From assembly GCA_039818825.1 (NCBI GenBank), contig JBCBTD010000002.1, positions 1 through 64,000 on the forward strand: a DNA stretch of 64,000 nt, given 5' to 3'. This document shows, in pieces, positions 27,538 to 36,216 of the stretch. The stretch is from JBCBTD01 sp039818825 (GTDB lineage Bacteria > Pseudomonadota > Alphaproteobacteria > Geminicoccales > Geminicoccaceae). The notes under the pieces are model-generated. The model had not been told where the DNA came from. It searched no databases and was given only the letters and a program-made list of their open reading frames with translations. Numbering within the stretch: position 1 is the first letter of the stretch; every line of letters begins with the position of its first letter. The position numbers and the translations under genes are program-made.

Positions 27538-28989
27538 TCAGGCGCCGAGGCCCCTTCTGACGAAGGCTTCGTCGATCGGCGGGTGACCGTCCACCATCGT
27601 GCGGTCGGTGTCGCCGGGATCACCACAGGACAAGGTGATGCCGGCGCTGCCCAAGGCGTCACCGGCCGCTTCGACGACGTGGTCGCGCTGGCTGTGAACC
27701 ACCAGGCGTGACGCACCGGACTCCTGGGCAATCCAGGCGGCGCGTTCGATCGCCTCGCCGACGTCGCCGGTGCGCACCAGAAACGTGATCGGGCCGGCAC
27801 GCTCGACGCCGTAGACCGATTCCGCACTGCCGTGCGTGGCCATGATCAGCGGGCTCGCCGTTCGCGCCTCGGGAAAGTCGGTGAGGCCGATCGGCGTCGA
27901 GGCGCGGACCAGGCGGCCGTAGCCGCGGCAGGTCGTGATCGCGTCGAGCACGGCAGCGTCGCGCAATGCGCCGCAAAGCGAGTCCGTGGCGGACTGGTCG
28001 GCGAGCAGCCGGTCGACGGCGGCGGCGAGCCGTCGCCCCATCTCCAGAAAGCCCACCGGACCGCGATCGGTGAACGCACCCTCACTCGGGGCCAGAACGA
28101 CTCGCGGGCTCAACGCCCCTTGGCCAGAGAAGCGCGTGATCGCCCGAGCCAGCCCCGCGAGCAGTCCGTCGAGGTCACGTGTCGATTCGATCACCACGGG
28201 GTTGACGCCGAGCACCGGCGCCGTGGCGTCGTCGATCACGCGGATCGCCGGGTCGCGCGCCAGCTCGCCGCCGGCACCCGGAGCGACGGCGAGCTGCACC
28301 GCGTCGGCCGGCGCACCGGCGGCGGCGAGCACGTCGCGGAAGGTGCGCACGCTCAGCGCCAACGCCAAGACGGCCGCCGGCTGCGGGGCGACCACCACCA
28401 CGTTGCCACAGACGAGGTTGGCGAGGATCGACGGCCAAACTCTCCCTGCCGGCGATACCATGCCGGCGAGGACGGCGGCGACGCCGGCCGGCTGTGCGTC
28501 GCCCGTCCGCAGAGTTTCGTACGCGGCGGCCAGCGCGTCCAGGCCGCGCTCCAACGCATCGACGGTACCGCCGGCGGCTGCCATCGGCCAGGGTTGGCCG
28601 GAACCGTGCATCGCGGCACCGGCGAGCAGCGGTGCCTCCGATGCCCACCGCCGCACCGCTTCCAGCGCGATGCCGACGCGTCGGTCGAGTGCGGTTGCCC
28701 GCCATGCCGGCTGCGCGGCGCTCGCTGCCGCCACCACCGCCGTGGTGCTGCGCACCGGGTAGCGGATGCCGAGGTCGACGCCATAGGGACTTGCCTCGGC
28801 ACCGAGCCAGTCCCTGGCGCGGATGCCGGGCAGTGGGAACCGGCGATCGTGAAGCGCGTCGACCTGGGCCTTGGCCGTCGCTTGGTCGATCGGCGGCACT
28901 GCCAGCAGGGCCGCCGTCGTGCGTCCCTGCGCGCGCCGCTCCAGCGCGCGGTCCAACAGCGACCGATGGGTGGCGAACAGATCGGGCAT
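27538..28989 (-). CDS. PaaN-like aldehyde-dehydrogenase-fold protein lacking the catalytic cysteine
   Basis: 483 residues. The sequence matches the PaaN_2 branch of phenylacetate-degradation proteins: ETSPYG-like EASPYGVDLGIRYPV, GVNPVVIESTRDLDGLL, and RFSGQGALSPRVVL. In family members I recall, the last motif reads SGQMC. Here residue 292 is Ala (codon GCG, near 28114). The ALDH glutamate is also absent. The protein is shorter than usual PaaN_2 (about 550). It is divergent from a PaaH-like gene. ATG at 28989 follows AAGGA. No other paa genes are visible, so a role in phenylacetate metabolism is only an inference. Confidence 0.78.
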   Translation of the reverse strand: MPDLFATHRSLLDRALERRAQGRTTAALLAVPPIDQATAKAQVDALHDRRFPLPGIRARDWLGAEASPYGVDLGIRYPVRSTTAVVAAASAAQPAWRATALDRRVGIALEAVRRWASEAPLLAGAAMHGSGQPWPMAAAGGTVDALERGLDALAAAYETLRTGDAQPAGVAAVLAGMVSPAGRVWPSILANLVCGNVVVVAPQPAAVLALALSVRTFRDVLAAAGAPADAVQLAVAPGAGGELARDPAIRVIDDATAPVLGVNPVVIESTRDLDGLLAGLARAITRFSGQGALSPRVVLAPSEGAFTDRGPVGFLEMGRRLAAAVDRLLADQSATDSLCGALRDAAVLDAITTCRGYGRLVRASTPIGLTDFPEARTASPLIMATHGSAESVYGVERAGPITFLVRTGDVGEAIERAAWIAQESGASRLVVHSQRDHVVEAAGDALGSAGITLSCGDPGDTDRTMVDGHPPIDEAFVRRGLGA

Positions 28990-29217
28990 CGACGTCCTTT
29001 TGCGATTGGCTCCGGCTAGGCCCACCCGCGGCCGGTGGCAAGCCGGCATCCGCGGCCGCGACACCAAGCGATCTCGCCCGGCGCCTGCGGCATCGCCTTG
29101 ACAGCCCAAGGCGCTAGGCCAAACCTGTCGTTGACCTGAGCGTTTGGCGCCGGCGGGCGGGAGGTTTTCGATGCGGACCAGTCTGGATCAACCGGCTTCG
29201 TCGACCGGTCCGCGCCG

Positions 29218-30708
29218 ATGAGCGCCCTCGATCGTAGCTCGCTGGTCGTCGTCGCCGGCGCCGGAACCATGGGCCGCGGCATCGCCGAGGTCGCGTTGCG
29301 CGCCGGCCACCCGGTGGTGCTGGTCGACGGCGACCACGCCGTGGCCGACGATGCCGCCGACGTCATTCGCGACCACCTGGCGACGGCCGAGGGGCCGGTC
29401 GGCCGGCTGACCCCGGCCTACGACTTTTCCGCGGTCGGCCGCGCCGCACTGGTCATCGAAGCCATTCCGGAGAGCTTCGACGCCAAGTCGGCGCTGCTGG
29501 CGGAGATCGAGCGCCGGTCGCCGGAGGCGATCCTCGCCACCAACAGCTCGTCATTCTCCGTCACCGCGCTCGCCAAGCGGCTTGCCGATCCAGCGCGTCT
29601 CGTCGGCCTGCACTTCTTCAACCCGGCGACCACGGTCCCCGTCGTCGAAGTCGTCCGCGGGCTGGACAGCCGCGACGAGGTGGTGGAAGTCGCCCGAGCG
29701 ACCGTGGCGCAGTGGGGTAAGCGGCCGATCGTCTGCCGGTCCACGCCCGGCTTCGTCGTCCACCGCGCGACCCGGCCCTATTTCGGCGAGGCGTTGCTGT
29801 TGCTCGAGGAGGGTGCGGTGGACGCCGCGACGCTCGACGCGATCATGGTCGAGACCGCCGGGTTCAAGACCGGCCCTTGTGCGCTGATGGACCGGATCGG
29901 CCACGACGTCGTTGCCAAGGTCACCCGCACCGTCCACGAGGCGCTGGGCCACGATCCGCGCTACCGCCCCTCGTTCCTTCAGGAGGAGTTGGTCGACGCC
30001 GGGCATCTGGGTAAGCGCACCGGCCGTGGTTTGTTCGATCACGCCAGCGGCGCACCCGGGCCGTTGCCCGTGACGTCCGAGCGTTGCGCGCCACCGCCGG
30101 TGGTCACCCAGACCAGCCCGCAGCCGCGTCTGAAGCCCCTGGCGGAAGCGGCGGCACCGGCCGGCGTCCAGCTCGTCTTCGACCCGACGTCGCCGGTGAA
30201 GGGCCTGCGCCTTCCGGACGGTGCGCTCTTGGAGGTGACCCGCGGCCAGCCGGCGATGGTGCGTGCTCGCGCCAACGGCGTGCCCGTCGTCTTGGTCGAC
30301 CTGGCGCTCGATTTCGGCCGACCCGCACGGGTGGTGCTGACCCCCAGCGACGACACGCCGCCGACGACCTTGGCCGCGGCGGTCGGACTTTGTCAGGCGG
30401 CGGGTGCCGAGGTCAGTGTCATCGATGACGTGCCAGGCATGGTGGTGATGCGGACGGTCGCGCTGTTGGCCAACGAGGCAGCCGACGCCGTACTCCACGA
30501 CGTGGCCGATGCCGCTGCGATCGACGCCGCGGTTCGCGATGCGTTGGACGCGCCGCTCGGGCCGCTTGCCTGGGCCGATCGGGTCGGGCCGGCGCGATTG
30601 GTCCAGGTGCTGGATGCCATCGACGACGTCGACCGCAGCGGCCGCTATCGGGCGTCGCCGCTGCTCCGCAGGCATGCACTCGTGGGCCGGCCGTTTCTCG
30701 CCGACTGA
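29218..30708 (+). CDS. 3-hydroxyacyl-CoA dehydrogenase (PaaH/FadB-C-like)
   Basis: 496 residues. NAD-dependent oxidation of 3-hydroxyacyl-CoA, perhaps 3-hydroxyadipyl-CoA. Rossmann loop VAGAGTMGRGIAEVAL, ATNSSSFSVTALAKRL, active His in GLHFFNPATTVPVVEVV, PGFVVHRATRPYFGEALLLL, then a second C-terminal domain repeat (DVPGMVVMRTVALLANEAADAVL). Two dehydrogenase C-domains in one chain is the PaaH layout. Divergent from the PaaN-like gene (228 bp between them), which supports a shared pathway. Confidence 0.88.
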   Translation: MSALDRSSLVVVAGAGTMGRGIAEVALRAGHPVVLVDGDHAVADDAADVIRDHLATAEGPVGRLTPAYDFSAVGRAALVIEAIPESFDAKSALLAEIERRSPEAILATNSSSFSVTALAKRLADPARLVGLHFFNPATTVPVVEVVRGLDSRDEVVEVARATVAQWGKRPIVCRSTPGFVVHRATRPYFGEALLLLEEGAVDAATLDAIMVETAGFKTGPCALMDRIGHDVVAKVTRTVHEALGHDPRYRPSFLQEELVDAGHLGKRTGRGLFDHASGAPGPLPVTSERCAPPPVVTQTSPQPRLKPLAEAAAPAGVQLVFDPTSPVKGLRLPDGALLEVTRGQPAMVRARANGVPVVLVDLALDFGRPARVVLTPSDDTPPTTLAAAVGLCQAAGAEVSVIDDVPGMVVMRTVALLANEAADAVLHDVADAAAIDAAVRDALDAPLGPLAWADRVGPARLVQVLDAIDDVDRSGRYRASPLLRRHALVGRPFLAD

Positions 30709-30729
30709 GCGGCGATCGACTGGCCCGGG

Positions 30730-31668
30730 TCAGTCTTCGCTGGTGAGCGGGCGCGCCAGTAGCCCGCGGATCGCGTCGCCGAGGCCGATGCGGCCCGCCA
30801 GAACGGCGGCGACGGCCGCGGCGATCGGCATCTCGATGCCCTGCATGGCCGCAAGATGGACGAGCAACGGCGCCGCGGCCCGGCCCTCCGCCAGCCCGCT
30901 CGTCGCTTCCGCCGCGTCTGACGCCTGGCCAAGGCCGACCGCTTCGCCGAAGCGGAAGTTCCGGCTGTGCGGTCCGGCGCAGGTCAACGACAGGTCGCCG
31001 ACGCCCGCCAGTCCGCGGAACGTTGCCGGTTTGGCGCCCAGGACCAGGCCCAGCCGCGAGGTCTCGCTCAGACCCCGGGTGAGCAGCGCGGCTTCGGCGT
31101 TGGCGCCGAAGCCGACGCCTCGCGCCATGCCGCAGGCGATCGCTACGACGTTCTTCGCCGCACCGGCGATCTGCACGCCCACCGGATCGTCGTTGACGTA
31201 GGGGCGGAATGCCTCGGCGTGGAACGCGCGTGCGACACGCTCGGCGGCGGCCGCGTCGACCGGTACTGCTGCAACGACCACCGCGGTCGGCAGGCCTAGG
31301 GCGACCTCGTCGGCGAAGCTCGGCCCGCTCAGCACGACGATCGTGGCGCCGAGCAAGGTCGCCGCCACCGCTTCGCTGAGCAGCCGGGGACCGTCCGCAT
31401 CCAGCCCCTTCGCCGTGAGCACGACGATCGTGCCCGGCGCCAAGGTCGGGGCGAAGCGCGCAGCCACCTCGACCGTGGCTGCCGACGGCACGGCCAGCAC
31501 CAACGCGTCCGTCTTCGCGGCGGTCGCCTCGTCGAGACCGACGGTCCGGACGTTCGCCAACGTGGTCTCGGTTCTCGAAGCGAGGGTAACGCGCCGGCCC
31601 GCGCGGACGGCTTGGCTCGCCAGCGCTCGACCCCAGGCGCCGCCGCCGACGACGGTCAGCCGATCCAT
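30730..31668 (-). CDS. gpsA: NAD(P)-dependent glycerol-3-phosphate dehydrogenase
   Basis: 312 residues. Makes sn-glycerol-3-phosphate for phospholipids. TVVGGGAWGRALASQA is the cofactor loop, VLTAKGLD and LSGPSFADEVALGLPTAVVV are family motifs, and GAAKNVVAIACGMARGVGFGANAEAALLTRGL holds the catalytic Lys. ATG at 31668 places the Rossmann strand at residue 4. A GTG at 31695 would add nine residues without homology. Confidence 0.93.
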   Translation of the reverse strand: MDRLTVVGGGAWGRALASQAVRAGRRVTLASRTETTLANVRTVGLDEATAAKTDALVLAVPSAATVEVAARFAPTLAPGTIVVLTAKGLDADGPRLLSEAVAATLLGATIVVLSGPSFADEVALGLPTAVVVAAVPVDAAAAERVARAFHAEAFRPYVNDDPVGVQIAGAAKNVVAIACGMARGVGFGANAEAALLTRGLSETSRLGLVLGAKPATFRGLAGVGDLSLTCAGPHSRNFRFGEAVGLGQASDAAEATSGLAEGRAAAPLLVHLAAMQGIEMPIAAAVAAVLAGRIGLGDAIRGLLARPLTSED

Positions 31669-31701
31669 GCGGCGCCCAAATCGTCCACCCGGCACCTGCC
31701 C

Positions 31702-32331
31702 TCAGTCGTGGTGGCTCTCACAGAAACGCACGACGTCCAACCACTCGCCGCGCAAGTCGACGGCCCGCTTGCCGTCGAGGTCGAACAACGCCAAGCCATC
31801 GAGTGCGACGTCGGCATAGATCGCCCGATCGTGGATCCGGCCGACCAGTGTGTGGTCGAGCGTCGCGACGAAACTCTCCAGCCGCGACGTGGCGCGGGCG
31901 CGCGGCTTGAGCCGGTTGGCGACGATGCCGACGGGTTTCTTGCCCTTGCGGATCGGCTTCAACTCGTCGACCCGTTTCAACAGCTTCTTGGTGCTCTGCT
32001 CGTCGAACACCGACGGCAGCAGCGGCACGACGATCACGTCGGCCGCCTTGATCAAGCTCTCGATCCGGCCAAAGCGCAGCGCCGCCGGCGCGTCGATCAC
32101 CAAGCGGTCGACCTTGCCGGCCTCGTCGCCCTCGTCTTTGACCCAGTCGATGCCGCGGATGCGGGCGGCGCGTTTCGGCCTCGCCTTCAGCCAACCGAGG
32201 CTGGACCGCTGACGGTCGCAGTCGGCGAGCGCCGTCGTCAATCCGGCATTGGCGAAGGCGGAGGCGAGGTGAGTGGCGGCGGTGGTTTTGCCGCAACCGC
32301 CCTTGGTGTTCGCCACCAGTACCGTCAGCAC
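31702..32331 (-). CDS. ParA/MinD-family ATPase overlapping a CYTH-CHAD gene
   Basis: 209 residues. The deviant Walker A is NTKGGCGKTTAATHLA, Walker A' is ALADCDRQRSSLGWL and Walker B region is RLVIDAPAAL. ParA-type ATPases position DNA or protein cargo on the nucleoid. No ParB or parS is seen, so it is an orphan. A GTG at 32331 overlaps the last seven bases of the upstream CYTH-CHAD gene, indicating coupled translation. The shared operon suggests the cargo may be related to that protein, possibly polyphosphate granules; this is inference. Confidence 0.86.
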   Translation of the reverse strand: MLTVLVANTKGGCGKTTAATHLASAFANAGLTTALADCDRQRSSLGWLKARPKRAARIRGIDWVKDEGDEAGKVDRLVIDAPAALRFGRIESLIKAADVIVVPLLPSVFDEQSTKKLLKRVDELKPIRKGKKPVGIVANRLKPRARATSRLESFVATLDHTLVGRIHDRAIYADVALDGLALFDLDGKRAVDLRGEWLDVVRFCESHHD

Positions 32332-33869
32332 GGGCTCGGCTCCCGCCAGAACGGGGTGGCGTCGCTGAACGCACGCCACCCCTTGAGCAGCTCGCGCTCC
32401 GTATCGGTGCTGGCGTGGCCGTACCAGCCGAGCACGAGGCCGCGCGCCTCGGCGAGCCGGTGGTCGTCGTCGGTGGCGCCGAGGCCGTGCAGAAGCGTTT
32501 CCGCCACGGCGACGTCGTTGGCGTGGCCGAACGCATCCTGCAGCGTCGCCAAGCGCTTGAGATACGGTTTGGTCCGCTCGCCGTCATAGAGGTCGCGGAA
32601 GAAATCCGCGGCGTAGCGGAGCTTCTTCAGGTCCTTGCGGACTTCGTGGCGGGTTTCGATGGGCAGGTCTGCAAAGCGTTTGCCGCGTTTGCGCACCACT
32701 TTCGCCCGCTTCTCCAAGACGCCACCGGCGAACCCGGCCAACGGCAGCCCCAATGCGGCGCGCGTCGGCGCGTCGGCGTCGGCGTGCCAACCGCGCGCCT
32801 CGACCCAGTCGCCGAATCCCAAGAAGAACGTCGTGTAGCGGGCGCTGGCGAGGTTCGTCCGCACCGCCTCGTAGGCCTCCGCGCGGGCGTCCGCCGCGAC
32901 CGCCCGTAGCCGGCCGAGAGCACCGTCGTTCGGCCTGACGTTCAGCAGAGGCGGCAGCAGTTCCGTGTCGAACACGTCGAGGTCGCGCGCCTGACCGAGC
33001 GCCCCCATCACCGCCCTCGCCTCGTCCTTGAGCCACGTCAGCCGCGACGGCGCGAGCAGGGGGCCGAACACGGCCAGCACCGAACGTAGCCGCCGCACCG
33101 CCACGCGGAGCTGGTGGACGCCCTCGGGGTTGCGGCCGTCGAACGCCGCCTCGTGGTTCGCCCACCACTGCTGGAAGCAGTTGTCGAGGACGCGCCCGAG
33201 CGCCTCACCGATCGGCAGCTCGCGATCGAGCTCGACCCGAGCCGCACGGCGGGCCGGCGGTGCCGTGCCGGCGGCGAGATCGCTGGCGCGGGCGGCTTTG
33301 GAGCGGGTGATCAAGCGGGTGGCGCCGGCATCGACGAACGCGCGCGCCATGGTGAACACGGCACCCGGGCTGCCCGCCTTGAGCTCCAGTTCGACCTCGG
33401 CCACGGCTTCGGTCTGGCCGCTGGCGCGGAGTTGGCCCTTGTCCAGGGCGACCTCGACGGCGCTGGTGCGGCCGAGATCGTCTCGCTGCTCGACCAGCAC
33501 GGTGCGTCGGACGATGTCGGTCACGGAGACCGGTGCCAGCTCCTCGGGGAAGACGGCGCCGATGCGGCTGCGCATCGCCGCATCGCCGATCCGGCCGAGG
33601 TCAGGCCGTTGATCGCCGACCGCCGCTTCGTCTTCCGCCCTCGCGAGACCTGGCGCTTCGGCTTTGACCGTCTGCACGAAGGCGCCGTCCACCTCGCGGA
33701 CGCGGAGGCTGAGCCCCTTGCTGGCCAATCGGCGATCCGGCGTGTCGTAATAGGTGCTCACGAGCCGTTTGGGCCGGCGCGCCGAGCCCTTGCCGCGCAG
33801 CGCCCGTTCGGCCAGAGCTTCGAGATCCTCGCCCGCTGCCGACAGCTTCAGCTCTACTTCAGCGTTCAA
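32325..33869 (-). CDS. CYTH and CHAD domain protein
   Basis: 514 residues. An N-terminal CYTH triphosphate tunnel domain (about residues 1-200) begins EVELKL, the ExExK metal/phosphate signature, with STYYDTPDRRLASKGLSLRVRE. The C-terminal CHAD domain (about 215-510) shows GVHQLRVAVRRLRSVLAVF and HEVRKDLKKLRYAADFF with histidines and basic residues. CHAD domains bind polyphosphate and CYTH enzymes hydrolyse triphosphates. The stop overlaps the ParA-like gene. Confidence 0.92.
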   Translation of the reverse strand: MNAEVELKLSAAGEDLEALAERALRGKGSARRPKRLVSTYYDTPDRRLASKGLSLRVREVDGAFVQTVKAEAPGLARAEDEAAVGDQRPDLGRIGDAAMRSRIGAVFPEELAPVSVTDIVRRTVLVEQRDDLGRTSAVEVALDKGQLRASGQTEAVAEVELELKAGSPGAVFTMARAFVDAGATRLITRSKAARASDLAAGTAPPARRAARVELDRELPIGEALGRVLDNCFQQWWANHEAAFDGRNPEGVHQLRVAVRRLRSVLAVFGPLLAPSRLTWLKDEARAVMGALGQARDLDVFDTELLPPLLNVRPNDGALGRLRAVAADARAEAYEAVRTNLASARYTTFFLGFGDWVEARGWHADADAPTRAALGLPLAGFAGGVLEKRAKVVRKRGKRFADLPIETRHEVRKDLKKLRYAADFFRDLYDGERTKPYLKRLATLQDAFGHANDVAVAETLLHGLGATDDDHRLAEARGLVLGWYGHASTDTERELLKGWRAFSDATPFWREPSPC

Positions 33870-33934
33870 AGCAACGAGTAACTTTCTATCTTTGCGTTAA
33901 CAGCGATCCAGAATTGCACGAGCGGCGCTTGCGC

Positions 33935-35464
33935 TCAACACTTGCCGATCGCGACCTGCGCCGCCGCAACGACCGTGTCCGTGTCGCCGGCGGCCGAAAG
34001 ATGCTGCCAGTCGACTGGTCCAGGATCGCTCCGGAACTGGGCGGTGACGACGGCTTCGTTGGCATCCGACGCGTCGCCGCGCCGGGCACGAACGCGGGCG
34101 CAGCAGCACTCCGCCGGTGCCTCCAGCCACAAGCCGCGGAACGTCGCCCCCTCGGCGGTGGCCACGGCCTCGATCGCCGCGCGCTCCTCAGCGCGGGCGT
34201 GGACTGCATCGGCGACGACGCTGCACCCGGCGCGGAGGAGGCGCCGCGCCGCGTCGCGCAGTGCGCCGTAGACGTGGTCGTTGTGGTCCTGGTCGTACGC
34301 AACCGGATCCAGCCTGGTGAGGCTGTCGACGCCCTCCAGGTGTTTGCGGATCACGTCGCTGCGGAGCACGATCGCTCCCGGTACCGGCAAGAGTTCTGGC
34401 GCCAGCCGTTGCGCCAATGTCGACTTGCCGGTGCCCGACCAGCCGCCGATCGCGACCAGGATCGGCGCGTGTGGCGGGAGCAGGTCTTGCGCGAGGGTCA
34501 GGTAGCGGCGCGCCCGCTCGACCGCTTCCGGCTCGGACGAGGGGTCGGCGATGGCGAACGCGATGACCTTGGCGCGGATCGTCGCGCGCACCGCCATGAA
34601 GAAGGGCAAGAGGACCAGCCCCTCGACGTCGCCTTCGGCCGTCAGCCAAGCCTGCAGGACGACCTGTGCCGCCTCCGGCTGGTCACGATCGATCAGGTCC
34701 ATCAGCAAGAACGCCAGATCGTAAACCGTGTCGATGCAGGCGAAGTCCTCGTTGAACTCGATGCAGTCGAACGGCACCACCCGACCGCGGAACACCGCCA
34801 GATTGCCGAGGTGCAAGTCGCCGTGGCAGTGCCGGACGTGGCCGGTGCCGCGTCGCCGATCGAGCATCCGCCGAAACCGATCCAAGGCGTCGCACGCTGC
34901 ACGGTCGACGGCGTCGACGTCCGCCGGTGCGAACACGCCGGTGGGTGCGTTGTCGAGGTCCTCGCGATTGCCGCGGACCACCTCGGCCATCGCTTCGGCA
35001 CCGCCCTTGTCGGGGCGGAGCGGTGCTCGGCGATGCAGGGCTGCCACCGCCCGGCCGAGGTCGCGCACCAGCTCCGCCGACAGCCGTCCTTCGGCGGCGA
35101 TCCGATCGAGCTGGGCGTCGGCGCGAAAGCGCACCATCTCCAGCGCCCACTCGAGCGCCTTGCCGTTGCCGCCGACGACGAGGTTCCCGTCGACACGGAC
35201 GATCTTGACCAGCCCGACGTAGAGCATCGGCGCGAACCGCCGATTGAGTCGGAGCTCGGCCGCCAGTGCGGCGCGGCGCTGCGGCTCGGTGGTGAAGTCG
35301 AGAAAACTGAAGGCGACCGGGCGCTTCACCTTGAAGGCGCGCTCGCCGACCAGGAAGACGTGGGCGCTGTGCGAGTCGACGCGAGTCACCTCGTCGGCGG
35401 CGACGCCGAACGGGGCGCCGCTCTCCAGTTCGGCAACCAGCGGGTTGTCCGAGCCCTGGGTCAT
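33935..35464 (-). CDS. Bifunctional aminoglycoside-phosphotransferase-like / AAA P-loop kinase-like protein
   Basis: 509 residues. The N-terminal half has the protein-kinase-like APH fold: FKVKRPVAFSFLDFTT at the ATP Lys and catalytic loop HCHGDLHLGNL, then FDCIEFNEDF in place of the DFG Asp. The C-terminal half has Walker A GGWSGTGKSTLAQRLA and a zeta-toxin/Chlamydia-like nucleotide kinase pattern with LRSDVIRKHLEGVD. This two-domain family is widespread and its substrates are unknown. It is unlikely to be a drug-resistance enzyme. ATG at 35464 follows GGGAAGG. Divergent from the VWA gene, 54 bp apart. Confidence 0.85.
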   Translation of the reverse strand: MTQGSDNPLVAELESGAPFGVAADEVTRVDSHSAHVFLVGERAFKVKRPVAFSFLDFTTEPQRRAALAAELRLNRRFAPMLYVGLVKIVRVDGNLVVGGNGKALEWALEMVRFRADAQLDRIAAEGRLSAELVRDLGRAVAALHRRAPLRPDKGGAEAMAEVVRGNREDLDNAPTGVFAPADVDAVDRAACDALDRFRRMLDRRRGTGHVRHCHGDLHLGNLAVFRGRVVPFDCIEFNEDFACIDTVYDLAFLLMDLIDRDQPEAAQVVLQAWLTAEGDVEGLVLLPFFMAVRATIRAKVIAFAIADPSSEPEAVERARRYLTLAQDLLPPHAPILVAIGGWSGTGKSTLAQRLAPELLPVPGAIVLRSDVIRKHLEGVDSLTRLDPVAYDQDHNDHVYGALRDAARRLLRAGCSVVADAVHARAEERAAIEAVATAEGATFRGLWLEAPAECCCARVRARRGDASDANEAVVTAQFRSDPGPVDWQHLSAAGDTDTVVAAAQVAIGKC

Positions 35465-35518
35465 CGACGCCTTCCCAAGAAGGTGGACCCGACGCACAGT
35501 TGGCCCAACATACCACAC

Positions 35519-36208
35519 ATGACCAAGCGTGATCTCACCCGTGTTGCGAACGGCGACGTTCGACGGTTTCTGGAGCAGGTGCAACGGACGCCCCGCCGGG
35601 GCGACGGACGCCGGGGGCGGCTGGTGTTCGCCATGGACGCTACGGCGTCGCGTGAACCGACTTGGGATCGTGCCGTTCAGGTTCAAGGCGAGATGTTCCT
35701 GACGGCGGAGAGTCTCGGTGGCCTCGACGTCCAGTTGGTGTTCTTCCGCGGCTTCGGCGAATGCAAGGCGAGTGGCTGGGCGCGGACGCCGGCGACGCTG
35801 GTGCAGTTGATGACCAAAGTGCTTTGCCGCGCCGGGCAAACTCAGATCGAGCGCGTGCTCAACCACGCACTGCGTGTGGTCAACGACGCGCCGCTCGATG
35901 CCCTGGTCTACGTCGGTGACGCGTGCGAGGAGGATGTCGACCGCCTGGGCCAGCTGGCCGGACAGCTCGGCGTCCGCGGGGTTCGCGCGTTCGTCTTCCA
36001 AGAGGGCAACGACCCGACCGCGACCCGCGCGTTCCGCGACATCGCCAAGCTCACGGGTGGCGCCCACTGCTCGCTCTCGAGCGCCAGCGCCGACGAGCTG
36101 CGCGATCTCTTGCGGGCCGTGGCAGCGTACGCTGCCGGCGGTGTCGCCGCCTTGGAAAACCAGAACGCTCGGCAGAGCCACCGCGTGAAGCTCTTGACCA
36201 AGGGGTAG
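35519..36208 (+). CDS. VWA-like domain protein paired with a J-domain gene
   Basis: 229 residues. GRLVFAMDATASREPTWD carries a MIDAS D-x-T-x-S, and VQLVFFRGFGECKASGW, LDALVYVGDACEEDVDRL complete a von Willebrand A fold. It lacks a signal peptide, so it is cytoplasmic. The J-domain gene begins nine bases after it. The pair recurs in alphaproteobacteria as I recall, with no known role. The long upstream open frame on this strand is only the shadow of the opposite kinase gene. Confidence 0.8.
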   Translation: MTKRDLTRVANGDVRRFLEQVQRTPRRGDGRRGRLVFAMDATASREPTWDRAVQVQGEMFLTAESLGGLDVQLVFFRGFGECKASGWARTPATLVQLMTKVLCRAGQTQIERVLNHALRVVNDAPLDALVYVGDACEEDVDRLGQLAGQLGVRGVRAFVFQEGNDPTATRAFRDIAKLTGGAHCSLSSASADELRDLLRAVAAYAAGGVAALENQNARQSHRVKLLTKG

Positions 36209-36216
36209 GCGGGCCG

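Noticed and set aside
33935..35464. Aminoglycoside resistance gene
   Set aside because: The APH-like fold is fused to a second kinase domain in a widespread housekeeping-type family. Nothing suggests an antibiotic substrate.
33914..35518. Long plus-strand open frame leading into the VWA gene
   Set aside because: The opposite strand encodes the APH/P-loop protein with intact catalytic motifs. The VWA domain starts only at 35519.
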